A stretch of 55,768 nucleotides of DNA from Pseudonocardia sp. (GCA_019244295.1 JAFASX010000063.1:1-55768), one strand, 5' to 3'. Shown: positions 33,511 to 53,123, counted from the first letter of the stretch. Numbers and translations are program-made. The notes: generated by a model not told the origin, from the sequence alone.

Positions 33511-34800
33511 TTGCCTGGTAGGGATGGCTATGCCTCAGGGACCGCTGACGGCCGTATCGTGATCATTTCCGCCAGCATAGGAGCTGGTCACGACGGGGTT
33601 GCGGCGGAACTTGCCCGGCGGTTGATCGGGTTGGGCTTCCGCGTCGACCGCCGTGATTTCCTCGATCTTCTGCCGGGTCCGCTCGGCCGACTGTTGCGTC
33701 GGGCCTACGCACTGGAGCTTAAACACGCGCCCAGCACCTGGGATTGGCTTTACACCCAGCTGGACCGGCATCCATGGATGTCCGATGTCGCCGCGTGGTT
33801 ATCCGGGATGGCAAGCGGTGGGATTCGGCGGATAACCGGTGACGGTTGCGTCGCGGTGGTCTCCACTTATCCGTTGGCTAGCCAAGTGCTCGGGAGCATG
33901 CGTCAGTCCGGGCGGTTGTCGGTGCCGGCGGTGACATATCTTTGCGATTTCTCCGTGCACCGGCTGTGGGTTCATCCAGGCATTGACGGCCACCTCGCTG
34001 TGCATAAGGTCGCCGCCGGGCAGGCTGAGGCGCTGGGTGCGAAAGGCCTAGTGGTAATCAGCCCGGCGGTGGCTCCGGCGTTCGGGTTGGTCTCCCGGAC
34101 GCCCGGCCCGCGGCCGGGCGTCCGGGAGCGGTTCGGGCTACCGGCGCAGGGAGAGCTGGCGTTGATTCTGGCCGGCTCGTGGGCTGTCGGCGATGTCGAG
34201 CTCACCGCGCGCGAAGTGTTGAGTTCCGGGCTGGCTACCCCGGTCGTGGTATGCGGTCGCAATACCGCGCTTTACGAGCGGTTGACCCGCCTGGGCATTG
34301 GGATCGCGCTGGGCTGGGTGGACGACATGGCTGGCCTGTTGGGAGCGGTCGATGTCGTGGTACACAACGCCGGAGGGCTCAGCTGCCTGGAAGCGCTGGC
34401 CACCGAAGTCCCGGTGTTGGTCTACCGATGTATCCCCGGGCATGGCCACACGAACGCGGCCGCGCTGGTCGAGGCCGGGCTGACCGTTACCCCGGCGAAC
34501 CCCCAGGAGCTGGCCACCATGTTGGCCGCCGCGCTCGATGGCGGACTGATCGGTGAGCAGCGTGCGGCCACCGCCGAGTTGTACGCCGCGCCGGACCCGG
34601 CCGCCGTCGTCGCCAGCATGGCGGGAACGCCGTCAACCGGTAGGGGAAGATCGATACCGGTATGGCGCATGGTGGCCAGCGTCGTCGCGCTGGCGCTGGC
34701 CAGCCTGTGGGTGGCCAACTCTGGTAGTTCGATCTTCTCGCCCGAGGGCTACCAGTGCCAGCCTGAGCCGGGCGTGGCTGCCGCACCGCAGCCGAAGTGA
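33511..34800 (+). CDS. GT28/MGDG-synthase-like glycosyltransferase with a C-terminal membrane anchor
   Basis: 429 residues from TTG; GGGAGG 6 bp upstream supports this start. The N-terminal half opens IVIISASIGAGHDGVAAELA, as in monogalactosyldiacylglycerol synthases and processive diacylglycerol glucosyltransferases, with FLDLLPGPLGRLLRRAYAL and STYPLASQVLG. The C-terminal sugar-nucleotide part has LALILAGSWAVGDVEL, VVVHNAGGLSCLEALA and PGHGHTNAAAL. One membrane helix is at about 387-405. It should transfer a hexose or GlcNAc to a lipid at the inner leaflet. It overlaps the next gene by 4 bp. Confidence 0.75.
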   Translation: MPGRDGYASGTADGRIVIISASIGAGHDGVAAELARRLIGLGFRVDRRDFLDLLPGPLGRLLRRAYALELKHAPSTWDWLYTQLDRHPWMSDVAAWLSGMASGGIRRITGDGCVAVVSTYPLASQVLGSMRQSGRLSVPAVTYLCDFSVHRLWVHPGIDGHLAVHKVAAGQAEALGAKGLVVISPAVAPAFGLVSRTPGPRPGVRERFGLPAQGELALILAGSWAVGDVELTAREVLSSGLATPVVVCGRNTALYERLTRLGIGIALGWVDDMAGLLGAVDVVVHNAGGLSCLEALATEVPVLVYRCIPGHGHTNAAALVEAGLTVTPANPQELATMLAAALDGGLIGEQRAATAELYAAPDPAAVVASMAGTPSTGRGRSIPVWRMVASVVALALASLWVANSGSSIFSPEGYQCQPEPGVAAAPQPK

Positions 34801-35657
34801 CCAGCTCAATCGACCGGATCGCGGTTGGCGTGCTTGCCGCTGTAGGTGCCGAGCTCGCCCCCGCTGTCACCGCGTTCGGTCCGCTCCGCTGTCTCACACC
34901 GCAACTGGCCGGGGTAGGTGATCCCGGCCACATTGCCCTGACCTTTGACGATGGGCCAGACCCGCGTTCGACTCCGTTCCTGCTGAGCGCACTGCGCGCG
35001 GCGGACGTCCGAGCGACCTTTTTCGTACTGGGTGGCCGGTTCGCCCGAGCCTCGTCGCTGGGACGTGAACTGGCCGCCGAAGGACACGAGGTGGCTATCC
35101 ACGGGTGGGATCATCGGTGCCTCGCGTTGCTTGGGCCGCGTTCGACCTACCGGTCGCTAGCCGCGGCGTGTGACCTGGTGGCGGAACAGACCGGTCAGCG
35201 TCCACGGTGGTTTCGCCCCCCATACGGCGTGTTCACCTCGGCCGCGATCGTGGCCGCGTCGCGCCTTGGCCTCACCCCGGTGCTGTGGACGGACTGGGGC
35301 CGGGACTGGAGCCGCCGCGCGACCGGACAGTCGGTGTTCGACACGCTCACCCGCCGCCTGCGCGGTGGCGCGACGGTGTTGCTGCACGACGCGGACAGCC
35401 CGACCGCCACTCCCGGCGCATGGCGCTCGACATGCGCGGCCCTGCCCAGGTTTCTCGGCTACTGCCGCCAGCGAGGCCTGGAGGTCGGGCGGCTCGACGC
35501 GCACGGCTTGGCTGTTTCGAACGCCGGGTCTGACCTCGGCGCGACCTTGGCGCCGAGCGACAGCTGGTCTCAGTTGCTAACGTGCAGGGGTGAGCCCATC
35601 GGCACCCCGCTTGCGTGCGGTGAGCGACCTGCATATCAACTACCAGGACAACGATGA
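34797..35657 (+). CDS. Polysaccharide deacetylase (NodB domain, CE4)
   Basis: 286 residues from GTG overlapping the glycosyltransferase stop. The CE4 motifs are present: HIALTFDDGPDPRSTPFLL (catalytic/metal Asp pair), EVAIHGWDHRCLALL (metal His pair), RPRWFRPPYGVFTSAAI, and GATVLLHDAD (distal His). A hydrophobic start (about 8-25) may be a signal or anchor. Such enzymes take N-acetyl groups off amino sugars. Coupling to the glycosyltransferase suggests both act on one glycolipid or glycan. The 3' end overlaps the next gene by 68 bp. Confidence 0.8.
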   Translation: MTSSIDRIAVGVLAAVGAELAPAVTAFGPLRCLTPQLAGVGDPGHIALTFDDGPDPRSTPFLLSALRAADVRATFFVLGGRFARASSLGRELAAEGHEVAIHGWDHRCLALLGPRSTYRSLAAACDLVAEQTGQRPRWFRPPYGVFTSAAIVAASRLGLTPVLWTDWGRDWSRRATGQSVFDTLTRRLRGGATVLLHDADSPTATPGAWRSTCAALPRFLGYCRQRGLEVGRLDAHGLAVSNAGSDLGATLAPSDSWSQLLTCRGEPIGTPLACGERPAYQLPGQR

Positions 35658-36432
35658 CATCGTCGATGGACTACGCGCTGGCTCACCGTACGACTGGCTG
35701 ATCGTTTGTGGTGACGTCGCCGAGAACGTGGACGCCGTCGTGCGGGCTTTAACAAAGTTACGCGAGCGGTTTTCCTGCGTTATCTGGGCGCCGGGTAACC
35801 ACGAACTGTGGACGAAGTCGGACGACTCGGTTCAGCTGCGCGGCGTTCGCCGCTACGAGCACCTTGTCCAGCTGTGCCGGTCAATAGGGGTACACACGCC
35901 GGAGGATCCTTTCCCGGTATGGGCCGGGCCGGGCGGACCGGTTCGGGTCGCGCCGCTGTTTCTGCTCTACGACTACACTTTCCATGCGCCGGGCACGAGC
36001 ACCAAAGACGCCTCTCTGGCCTACGCGTATCGCACGGGCGTGGTGTGTACGGATGAGTTGTTACTTCACCCCGACCCCTACTCGACCAGGGATGACTGGT
36101 GCCGGGCTCGGGTTGCCGAAACCGAGCGCCGGCTGGCGGCTGAGTCGTCCGATATCCCGTTCGTGCTGGTGAACCACTGGCCGCTGGTACGGGAACCGAC
36201 GCGGGTTTTGCGCTATCCCGAGTTCGCTCAATGGTGCGGTACCGAACTCACCGCCGATTGGCACACACGTTTCCACGTCGCCGTCGTGGTTTACGGGCAC
36301 CTACACATTCGACGTTCCACTGTCTACGACGGTGTCCGTTTCGAGGAGGTATCGCTGGGGTACCCGAGGGAGTGGCGCCGCTGGGGCTTACCGGCCGAAA
36401 TCGCGAGACCGATTCTGGAGGATGGGTCATGA
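35590..36432 (+). CDS. pptH: Metallophosphoesterase, PptH type (phosphopantetheinyl hydrolase)
   Basis: 280 residues from GTG. Calcineurin-type motifs in order: AVSDLHINY, VCGDVAENVD, WAPGNHELW, VLVNHWPL, VYGHLHIR. The start overlaps the deacetylase by 68 bp and the stop overlaps the next ATG. The pairing with a phosphopantetheinyl transferase is that of Rv2795c/Rv2794c, where PptH removes 4'-phosphopantetheine from carrier proteins, opposing PptT. I assign it by motif and synteny, not by alignment. Confidence 0.75.
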   Translation: MSPSAPRLRAVSDLHINYQDNDDIVDGLRAGSPYDWLIVCGDVAENVDAVVRALTKLRERFSCVIWAPGNHELWTKSDDSVQLRGVRRYEHLVQLCRSIGVHTPEDPFPVWAGPGGPVRVAPLFLLYDYTFHAPGTSTKDASLAYAYRTGVVCTDELLLHPDPYSTRDDWCRARVAETERRLAAESSDIPFVLVNHWPLVREPTRVLRYPEFAQWCGTELTADWHTRFHVAVVVYGHLHIRRSTVYDGVRFEEVSLGYPREWRRWGLPAEIARPILEDGS

Positions 36433-37094
36433 TCGAGCGGCTGGTGCCACCGTCAATCGCCACGGCTGAAGCCTTCGCCGATGTCGCCGATTCCGAGATG
36501 TTCCCCGCCGAAGCCGCGATCGTGGCTCGCGCGGTGGAAAAACGACGGCGGGAGTTCGGTACCGTCCGCCATTGCGCTCGTCAAGCGCTCGCCGCGCTGA
36601 ACGTGACGGCGGGTCCCTTGCTGCCCGGCAAGCACCGGGAACCGCTGTGGCCAGACGGCATCGTGGGCTCCATGACGCACTGCGCTGGATACCGAGCGGC
36701 GGCGGTCGCCCGGTCTACCGATATCACCGGCATCGGTATTGACGCCGAGCCGAATGCGCCGCTGCCGGACGGAGTGCTCGATTCCGTCAGTTGCGCGCGG
36801 GAGCGAGAGCTACTCGCCGCTCTTCCGGTCGATGATAAGTCACCGGTACATTGGGATCGGTTACTTTTTTGCGCCAAAGAGAGCACGTATAAAATCTGGT
36901 TTCCGCTGACCAGGCGGTGGCTGGGGTTCGAAGACGCATCGGTGGTGCTCGAACCGGACGGCTCTTTCTCGGTGCGCCTAATCGACCGTGTGCTGACGGT
37001 GGCTGGATCGACCTACCGTACACTACGGGGATCGTGGCTGGTCGAGCGCGAGCTCATCCTGACCGTGATTACGTTGTCGGCCACCGTCAGCTGA
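36429..37094 (+). CDS. pptT: 4'-phosphopantetheinyl transferase, PptT type
   Basis: 221 residues from the ATG at 36429, overlapping the pptH stop (ATGA). PPTase motifs: KRRREFGTVRHCARQAL, GIVGSMTHCAGYRAAAVA, GIGIDAEPN (Mg ligands) and LLFCAKESTYKIWFPLTRRW. It moves phosphopantetheine from CoA to apo-carrier proteins of fatty acid, polyketide and peptide synthesis, in the cytoplasm. Length is typical of the EntD/Sfp group in actinomycetes. Confidence 0.9.
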   Translation: MIERLVPPSIATAEAFADVADSEMFPAEAAIVARAVEKRRREFGTVRHCARQALAALNVTAGPLLPGKHREPLWPDGIVGSMTHCAGYRAAAVARSTDITGIGIDAEPNAPLPDGVLDSVSCARERELLAALPVDDKSPVHWDRLLFCAKESTYKIWFPLTRRWLGFEDASVVLEPDGSFSVRLIDRVLTVAGSTYRTLRGSWLVERELILTVITLSATVS

Positions 37095-37164
37095 GCTGGT
37101 GCTTGCCCTGACAGTGGCGTCCCCGGCTCAGGGCTGTTCAGCGGTCGTGACAGCATGGCTAACC

Positions 37165-37917
37165 ATGGCAGCCATCGAGGTGAGCGAAGATTCTCTGCGG
37201 CAACTGACTGATCCGGGTTCCTTCGAGCGCGGGCGAACGTACTTCGGCGAGGGTCGAGTAAGCGCGATCGCGATAGATGGCGCGGTACTGACGGCGGTCG
37301 TGGCCGACACGAGCTCCTACCCTGTGCGTCTCAAGCTGACCTCGGCCGGGCTGAAGGGGACATGTAGCTGCCCACACGGCACCGAAGGTGTCTTCTGCGC
37401 GCACTGCGTGGCTATGGCGCTGGCCTGGCTGGACAGCACCGGCGAGCCGGGTGAGCCGAGTCGGCTGTCAGCCGAGGACGAGCGGCTGGGTGAGTTCCTG
37501 CTTACCCAGGACCCCGCGTGGTTGGTGGGTGAGCTGCTGGTGGCCACGCATGCCGACCCACTGCTGCGTGCCCGGCTCGAGGTCGCGGCTGGCGCGGATG
37601 CCCGTGAGGCATACGACGAGAGGCCGTTGCGGGCATGGCTCGAACGGGTGATCGTCGTCGACGACGATGTCAACTACGGGGAGGCGTCCTTGTGCCTCGC
37701 GGATATTGATGAGGCGCTGGACGCGGTCGCCGAGCTGATCGACGAAGGCTTCGCCTCTGCCGCGATGTCCCTGGCGGAGCATGCGCTTGCGCTGTTGGAC
37801 GAAGCGGCCGGGTGGGCCGAAGACCTTGATGAGGAACTCAGCGAGACCATCAGCCGAGCCGAAGAGATTCACTCCAACGCTCGTTCGGTAGCTGAGAACG
37901 ATCTGGTAACGCGCTAA
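37165..37917 (+). CDS. SWIM zinc-finger protein
   Basis: 250 residues from the ATG at 37165; a GTG six codons earlier (37147) is an alternative. The SWIM motif CxCx(n)CxH is in CSCPHGTEGVFCAHCVAMAL (about 69-88). The rest is acidic and helical (DIDEALDAVAELIDEGFASA). SWIM domains bind DNA or proteins; many bacterial ones sit beside SNF2 helicases, but none is here. It ends 23 bp before the first of two hairpin repeats. Confidence 0.75.
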   Translation: MAAIEVSEDSLRQLTDPGSFERGRTYFGEGRVSAIAIDGAVLTAVVADTSSYPVRLKLTSAGLKGTCSCPHGTEGVFCAHCVAMALAWLDSTGEPGEPSRLSAEDERLGEFLLTQDPAWLVGELLVATHADPLLRARLEVAAGADAREAYDERPLRAWLERVIVVDDDVNYGEASLCLADIDEALDAVAELIDEGFASAAMSLAEHALALLDEAAGWAEDLDEELSETISRAEEIHSNARSVAENDLVTR

Positions 37918-37940
37918 CCCCACGCACACGTTTCGGATCC

Positions 37941-38000
37941 ATCGAGATCGGCGTCAGAGTGGCTAGAACAAGATCGAAACACTCTCATGACGATCTCGAT
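37941..38000. repeat. Hairpin-forming direct repeat, copy 1 (60 bp)
   Basis: Outer arms ATCGAGATCG and CGATCTCGAT are exact complements, and inner arms AGAGTG and CACTCT also pair. The core GTCAGAGTGGCTAGAACAAG is identical to that of copy 2 at 38963-39018, and the following ~26 bp differ at two or three places. The last 16 bp code the end of the AbiEi/DUF559-type gene. Confidence 0.8.
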
Positions 38001-38917
38001 GATCCCGATGCGCGACGGTGCAGGCGGAGGCGGTGCTCTAACTGGTTTCTGACGAGCTGAACCGTGCGAGCGGCCGAGACCAGTACGTCGTCCCGGCCGA
38101 AGCGCATGGTGTGCCAACCGTAATCGCCAGTCGCGCCGTCCCGCCAACGGTCGTCATTGGAGAACTCACGCCGCCGATGCTGATGTCCGTCATACTCGAT
38201 GGCCAGTAACGCATCCGGATAGGCCAGGTCGAACCGGGCAACCACGAAGCCGTACTCGTCATACAACGCGTATTGCACCTCGGGTGTTGGCATCCCGCCG
38301 AGCACGATCAGCAGCCGCAGCCGAGTTTCCATCGGTGACTCCGCCTTAGGGTTGGCCAGCGCAACCACTCGGTCGAGGCGTCGGATGCCACGGGTGCCCG
38401 GTTCAAGTTCCCGACGCCGGAGCAGGTCAGCCGGAACGAACCGGCTTGCGGAAGCGGAGCCGACGGCGTGCCCAGCACGAACCCGGGCCAGCGCGTCGAC
38501 CGCGACCACCGCGTCCATTAGATCCAGCCGTCGGGTCAGGTCCCAAGCCGTACGTTCCGGCGAGGTCACCAAGCAACCCTGCGACCGCCACCGGTCAGCC
38601 TCGGCAACGGTAGCTCGGTGTATTAACAGCCCCGGATGCGCCCGTAGCCCGCCGGGGACGATCAGCTCCGCGCGAGCGTTGGGTGGGCCGCAGTCGGCTC
38701 CGAGCAAGATCGCCGAGGAATAGCCGCCGAGCACCCCGTCCCTATGCTCGACCAACAGATACGCGGCCCGAGAACGTGCCGCCAGGTCAGGGGGCTCGTC
38801 TGGGGTCGGCAGATACACGTCCGGGTAAAGCCGCTGGTATCTCGGGCCACGCAGCTCGTTCTTAGTTACCAGTCCCCGCGCAACTGCCACAGATCCACGA
38901 AACGGTCCCTTGATCAT
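37985..38917 (-). CDS. AbiEi-like winged-helix / DUF559-type endonuclease domain protein
   Basis: 310 residues from the ATG at 38917; the frame is open further, to a TTG inside the flanking repeat, but the family start fits FRGSVAVARGLVTKNELRGP. The N-terminal part resembles the AbiEi-type winged helix (RYQRLYPDVYL); a middle region has CLVTSPERTAWDLTRRLDL; the C-terminal part has FDLAYPDALLAIEYDGHQH, a DUF559/Vsr-like PD-(D/E)xK-type nuclease core with candidate Asp and Glu. Multi-copy, horizontally moving genes of this type are common in actinomycetes; biological role unknown. No cognate AbiEii toxin gene is adjacent. Both ends sit in or next to copies of the same repeat. Confidence 0.7.
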   Translation of the reverse strand: MIKGPFRGSVAVARGLVTKNELRGPRYQRLYPDVYLPTPDEPPDLAARSRAAYLLVEHRDGVLGGYSSAILLGADCGPPNARAELIVPGGLRAHPGLLIHRATVAEADRWRSQGCLVTSPERTAWDLTRRLDLMDAVVAVDALARVRAGHAVGSASASRFVPADLLRRRELEPGTRGIRRLDRVVALANPKAESPMETRLRLLIVLGGMPTPEVQYALYDEYGFVVARFDLAYPDALLAIEYDGHQHRRREFSNDDRWRDGATGDYGWHTMRFGRDDVLVSAARTVQLVRNQLEHRLRLHRRASGSSRSS

Positions 38918-38962
38918 TCGCCGAGGGTGACGGATCCGGCCATCCCTGGGGGCCAGATTCGG

Positions 38963-39018
38963 CGAGATCAATGTCAGAGTGGCTAGAACAAGATCGAAGC
39001 ACTCTCATGTCGATCTCG
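38963..39018. repeat. Hairpin-forming direct repeat, copy 2 (56 bp)
   Basis: Second copy, same orientation, about 1022 bp from copy 1. Outer arms CGAGATC and GATCTCG, inner arms AGAGTG and CACTCT. It lies just upstream of the AbiEi/DUF559-type gene and 55 bp past the stop of the RyR-domain gene. Confidence 0.8.
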
Positions 39019-39072
39019 AAGGTGACTGTCACGCTCAGCCCGCCAGCGCGTGGTGCGCGGGTTTTGTGCGGC

Positions 39073-41718
39073 TCAGGTCTGTGCGGCGTGATTCTCCAAT
39101 ACGCCGAACCCAGTTTTTTGTAGGGCCTCGCCGAGGATTTCGATTTGCTCCCGGTCCCATTGCTTCGTGTCGTCTTCAAGTTTGTCCCACGGTACTAGAT
39201 AGGGGGAGAGGAACCGCCCGGTGTCGCGGGCTCCGGGTTCCCAGCCGCCGAGCAGCCGTTCGACGTTGTAGCGTCCGTGTTCCATTTCGGCGAGTAGTTC
39301 GATGTGCTCGGTCCAGGATGTGGGCCAGCTCACCCCGAGTTGTAGCCGCAGCCCGATTGCCGCCAACTTGGCTGGTATGTCGTCGACCACGGCTCGATTG
39401 GACTCTTGCAGATCGGATGGCAGCTGGTCGAATGGGCGCAGCGCCGGATCACCCGGGGGTTTTCGAGCACTTTGGTGTTGGACGTAGGCCTCGTGTACGG
39501 CGGTGGCGACCGTTTCTCGCTGGGCGTCTGTTCCGGTCCACTTTGATGGACGGAGGAACGCGCGGACCGTGGCCCGGTCGACGGGCAAGTCCACCACACC
39601 GACCGCGCCGCCGAGGAGCTGACGCTCGGGATAGAACCCGTCGATCGGCTCTATCGGTAACCAGCCGACTCGGGCGCCGAGGGTGCGCCATAGTTGTAGC
39701 TGCGGCCACATCGTCAGCTCGCCGGGTACAGCCAGAACTCGCACTTCACCGGAGGCACCGCGGGCACGTCGAGTCCACAGATCGAGTGCGTATCGCTGAG
39801 CCGAGGCCAGGTCGTTTCCGGGCGAGACCACATGCAGGCCCATTTGCCGAAGCAACCGCCCAATACCGGTGGTTCCGAGAGGCTCGACGACGGTGCCTGG
39901 GTAAGTGGGGCCGGGGTCGCGTAGTGCCCAGGTGAGGATTTTTTGTAGTTGCGCGGGGGCATCCTGTGTCGTCCCGCCTACGATCACGACTGTGTCCCCG
40001 GTTGGGGCTGAGGCAACAGGGGCGGCGAGGAGTTGTTGGCGTGCGTCGGCGTCGCCCAGACGGGAGCGTGCCAGCAAGAGAAGGCGCTGGATGGACTCGG
40101 CGTCATACCCGTTGCCGACCTCAGCTTTCGCCAGTTCATCGGCGTTCGCTGATAACCGCGCCGCCTCGCACCATGCTTCCCAGACCCCACCTCGGTTGTT
40201 GGCGAGTAGCGTGCGACCGATCTTGATGAGCATTCGAGGAGCACCTAGATCGGGTGATAAACCCGCTTTGGCGAGCGCGACAAAGTCGCCGATCCCGTAG
40301 TTGCTCAGTACTCGTACCTGGGGCGGATCGAAGGTCATGAATGGGTTTTCCCGTAGCCCCTCGCTTAGGAGTTTTTGGGCTTTGTCGGCTTGGTCCGGTC
40401 CGGGCAGCGCCCGCTTAAGCCGGTCGAGTGTGCGCTGCTGTTCCAGCCGCGGCATGTCGTAGACGATCTCTGGTACCCGAAAGACTCGGATCGGCGCCAG
40501 GGTTGAGTCCTTGGTTCGCTCCCTGATCTGTGTTCCGAACGTGCTGGTCGGAGACTCGGTGACCAGCGCTAGGCGGCCCTCTCGCCCCAGATGCCGGGCC
40601 AAGGTCAGCGCGATCGGTCCGCCAGTCAGATCGTCGGCGACCAGCACGAGCACTCGCCGGGCTTGATGAGCCAGCAGGGCGCGTGCGGTATCTGGGTTCA
40701 GCTCTACTGCTTGGGTCAGCGGGTCGTCGACCGCTGAGATATCTAATAGGTCCAGTTCCTTGCCCAGCAGCGCCTGTAGGTTCTGGTGCTGCTGGTTGGC
40801 GTTCGGCCCGACTAGCAGGACACGGGGGCGTGCCGGATCAGCACTGGCGTCGCTCAGCAGCTGTACTCGGCGTCGGCGGCGCAGCTCGAGGACGACCGCC
40901 TCGACCAGTGGACCCCGCCCGAAGATCGCCAACGCCGGCCTGCCGGCTCCGCCGCCGAGCAGTGGACCGTCCAGCTTGTCCAGTTGGTCCATGACATCGA
41001 CCGCCGCAAGACCGGCCGCGCTGAATGTGATCCATTTCTTGTCGTTTGGGTGCTCTAGGGTGCGCGCGACGCCTGGGTCGGTGATCTCGACGTAGACTTC
41101 ACGCTCGGTTCGGCCGGGTAGTCGCCGCGCCGCGGTGGCAATCGAGGCGTTACGCCCGTCGTCCCCGGTGACCACGACGACGTGGTTCGTCTTATGAACC
41201 GCCGCTCCCCGCAGCGCGGGCACGCTTTCCCCGTCCGCCCGCACCGTCCAAACACCGGAGGCGCGGATTTCGGCGAGCTGTTTCGCGTCCGCGTCGACCA
41301 CGACGATCGCCTTGAACCATCGTCGCCACCCGCGCAGATCCGCTGGCTCCACCGACGTGATCAATGCCGCGCTCCGGTGATTCGCTCCGAACACGACGAC
41401 GTCTGGCCGTACCAGCGACCGCACAGCCACTCCTTGTAACCCGTCAAGGAACAGCTCGGCGATGCCACGTATGAGCAGCACTGGCGCGAGCACGGCGGCT
41501 ATCCACAGTTGCGCAGGCGGACGAACGCCCTTGTCGACATCCAGATCAAGCGTGAAAAGCCTGGCCGTGCGGTAGAGCACGTCCATCGGTGTCGGCGGGA
41601 CAGCCTGCTTGACGACCGTGAAACCCCAGATGCCCAGACCCACCGTGAGGACGAGCAGACCGATCCACATCATGTGGCTCAGCGAAAACCACTGTTTGGC
41701 TCTGATCACGCCTCTCAT
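39073..41718 (-). CDS. Membrane protein with RCK/TrkA-like region, possible SLOG-like domain and C-terminal RyR domain
   Basis: 881 residues from ATG with AGGAG 3-4 bp upstream. Two membrane helices (about 15-36 and 67-90) surround a short outside loop. A Rossmann-type region follows (about 104-200: VVVFGANHRSAALI, IVVVDADAKQLAEI, VVVTGDDGRNASIA), like TrkA-N/RCK but with the Gly-rich loop altered to GANHRS. A second such unit starts near 285 (ALAIFGRGPLVEAVVLEL) and another at about 365-400. From about 574, TVVIVGGTTQDAPAQLQKIL and VVEPLGTTGIGRLL recall SLOG/TRPM-type nucleotide-binding folds. Residues ~800-875 (LLAEMEHGRYNVERLLGGW ... VPWDKLEDDTKQWDREQI) form a prokaryotic RyR domain. No selectivity filter is visible. 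Probably a nucleotide-sensing membrane protein, partner of the upstream protease. Confidence 0.65.
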   Translation of the reverse strand: MRGVIRAKQWFSLSHMMWIGLLVLTVGLGIWGFTVVKQAVPPTPMDVLYRTARLFTLDLDVDKGVRPPAQLWIAAVLAPVLLIRGIAELFLDGLQGVAVRSLVRPDVVVFGANHRSAALITSVEPADLRGWRRWFKAIVVVDADAKQLAEIRASGVWTVRADGESVPALRGAAVHKTNHVVVVTGDDGRNASIATAARRLPGRTEREVYVEITDPGVARTLEHPNDKKWITFSAAGLAAVDVMDQLDKLDGPLLGGGAGRPALAIFGRGPLVEAVVLELRRRRRVQLLSDASADPARPRVLLVGPNANQQHQNLQALLGKELDLLDISAVDDPLTQAVELNPDTARALLAHQARRVLVLVADDLTGGPIALTLARHLGREGRLALVTESPTSTFGTQIRERTKDSTLAPIRVFRVPEIVYDMPRLEQQRTLDRLKRALPGPDQADKAQKLLSEGLRENPFMTFDPPQVRVLSNYGIGDFVALAKAGLSPDLGAPRMLIKIGRTLLANNRGGVWEAWCEAARLSANADELAKAEVGNGYDAESIQRLLLLARSRLGDADARQQLLAAPVASAPTGDTVVIVGGTTQDAPAQLQKILTWALRDPGPTYPGTVVEPLGTTGIGRLLRQMGLHVVSPGNDLASAQRYALDLWTRRARGASGEVRVLAVPGELTMWPQLQLWRTLGARVGWLPIEPIDGFYPERQLLGGAVGVVDLPVDRATVRAFLRPSKWTGTDAQRETVATAVHEAYVQHQSARKPPGDPALRPFDQLPSDLQESNRAVVDDIPAKLAAIGLRLQLGVSWPTSWTEHIELLAEMEHGRYNVERLLGGWEPGARDTGRFLSPYLVPWDKLEDDTKQWDREQIEILGEALQKTGFGVLENHAAQT

Positions 41719-41750
41719 AGTCTCCTGCTGGCGGCTCGTCGGCGCGATGT

Positions 41751-45693
<3,943 letters not shown>

Positions 45694-45697
<4 letters not shown>

Positions 45698-46580
45698 CCA
45701 TCGCCCGGGAGCGGCTGAAACACGCCGGGGAGAAGGCCGCTGTCCTGACCGAGGCGCTGCCCTGGCTGCAGCGTTTCCGCGACAAGATCGTCGTCATCAA
45801 GTACGGCGCCAACGCCATGATCGACGACCAGCTGAAGACCGCGTTCGCCCAGGACATGGTGTTCCTGCGGCTGGCCGGAATCCATCCGGTGGTGGTGCAT
45901 GGCGGCGGCCCGCAAATCACCGCCATGCTCGATCGGCTCGGGCTGCCAGCGGAGTTCCGAGGCGGGCTGCGGGTGACCACGGCGGAAACCATTGATGTGG
46001 TGCGGATGGTGCTGGTGGGGCAGGTGGGTCGAGAGTTGGTTGGTTTGATCAACGCGCACGGCCCGTACGCGGTGGGTATGTCCGGCGAGGATGCTGGACT
46101 ATTCACCGCCGAGCGTCGCACCGCGCTGGTGAACGGCGAACCGGTGGACATCGGGCTGGTCGGCGACGTGGTGGAGGTCAAGCCGGCGGCGGTGCTGGAC
46201 ATTCTGGCCGCCGGCCGGATTCCGGTGGTCGCGGGCGTGGCGCCGGACCGGGACGGAACCGTCTACAACATCAACGCCGACAGCGCGGCGGCCGCGTTGG
46301 CTCAGGCGTTGGGCGCGGCCAAGCTTGTGGTGCTGACCGACGTCGAGGGTCTGTACACCAACTACCCTGACCCTGATTCGCTGGTTAGCGAGCTGACCGC
46401 GGCCGAGTTGGCGCCGATGCTCGGCTCCCTCACGGCTGGGATGGCGCCCAAGATGGAAGCCTGCCTGCGCGCTGTTCGAGGTGGGGTGCCGCGGGCGCAT
46501 GTGATCGACGGTCGGGTGCCGCACTCGGTGCTGTTGGAGATCTTTACCAGCGAGGGAGTCGGAACGATGGTGGTCCAGGG

Positions 46581-46584
<4 letters not shown>
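45694..46584 (+). CDS. argB: Acetylglutamate kinase
   Basis: 296 residues; ATG overlaps the argJ stop. [20 protein letters not shown] binds ATP phosphates (the usual GGxAM is GANAM here), [19 protein letters not shown] binds N-acetylglutamate, and [15 protein letters not shown] and LTDVEGLY are typical. The N-terminal helix (about 1-25) is the arginine-feedback type, suggesting inhibition by arginine. Confidence 0.95.

Positions 46585-53119
<6,535 letters not shown>

Positions 53120-53123
<4 letters not shown>

Noticed and set aside
37918..39020. CRISPR array from repeated sequence
   Set aside because: Only two copies, a kilobase apart with a gene between them; no regular spacers.
38979..39935. 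318-codon plus-strand frame
   Set aside because: It is the complement of the RyR-domain coding region and is Arg-rich, as expected of a shadow frame in high-GC DNA.
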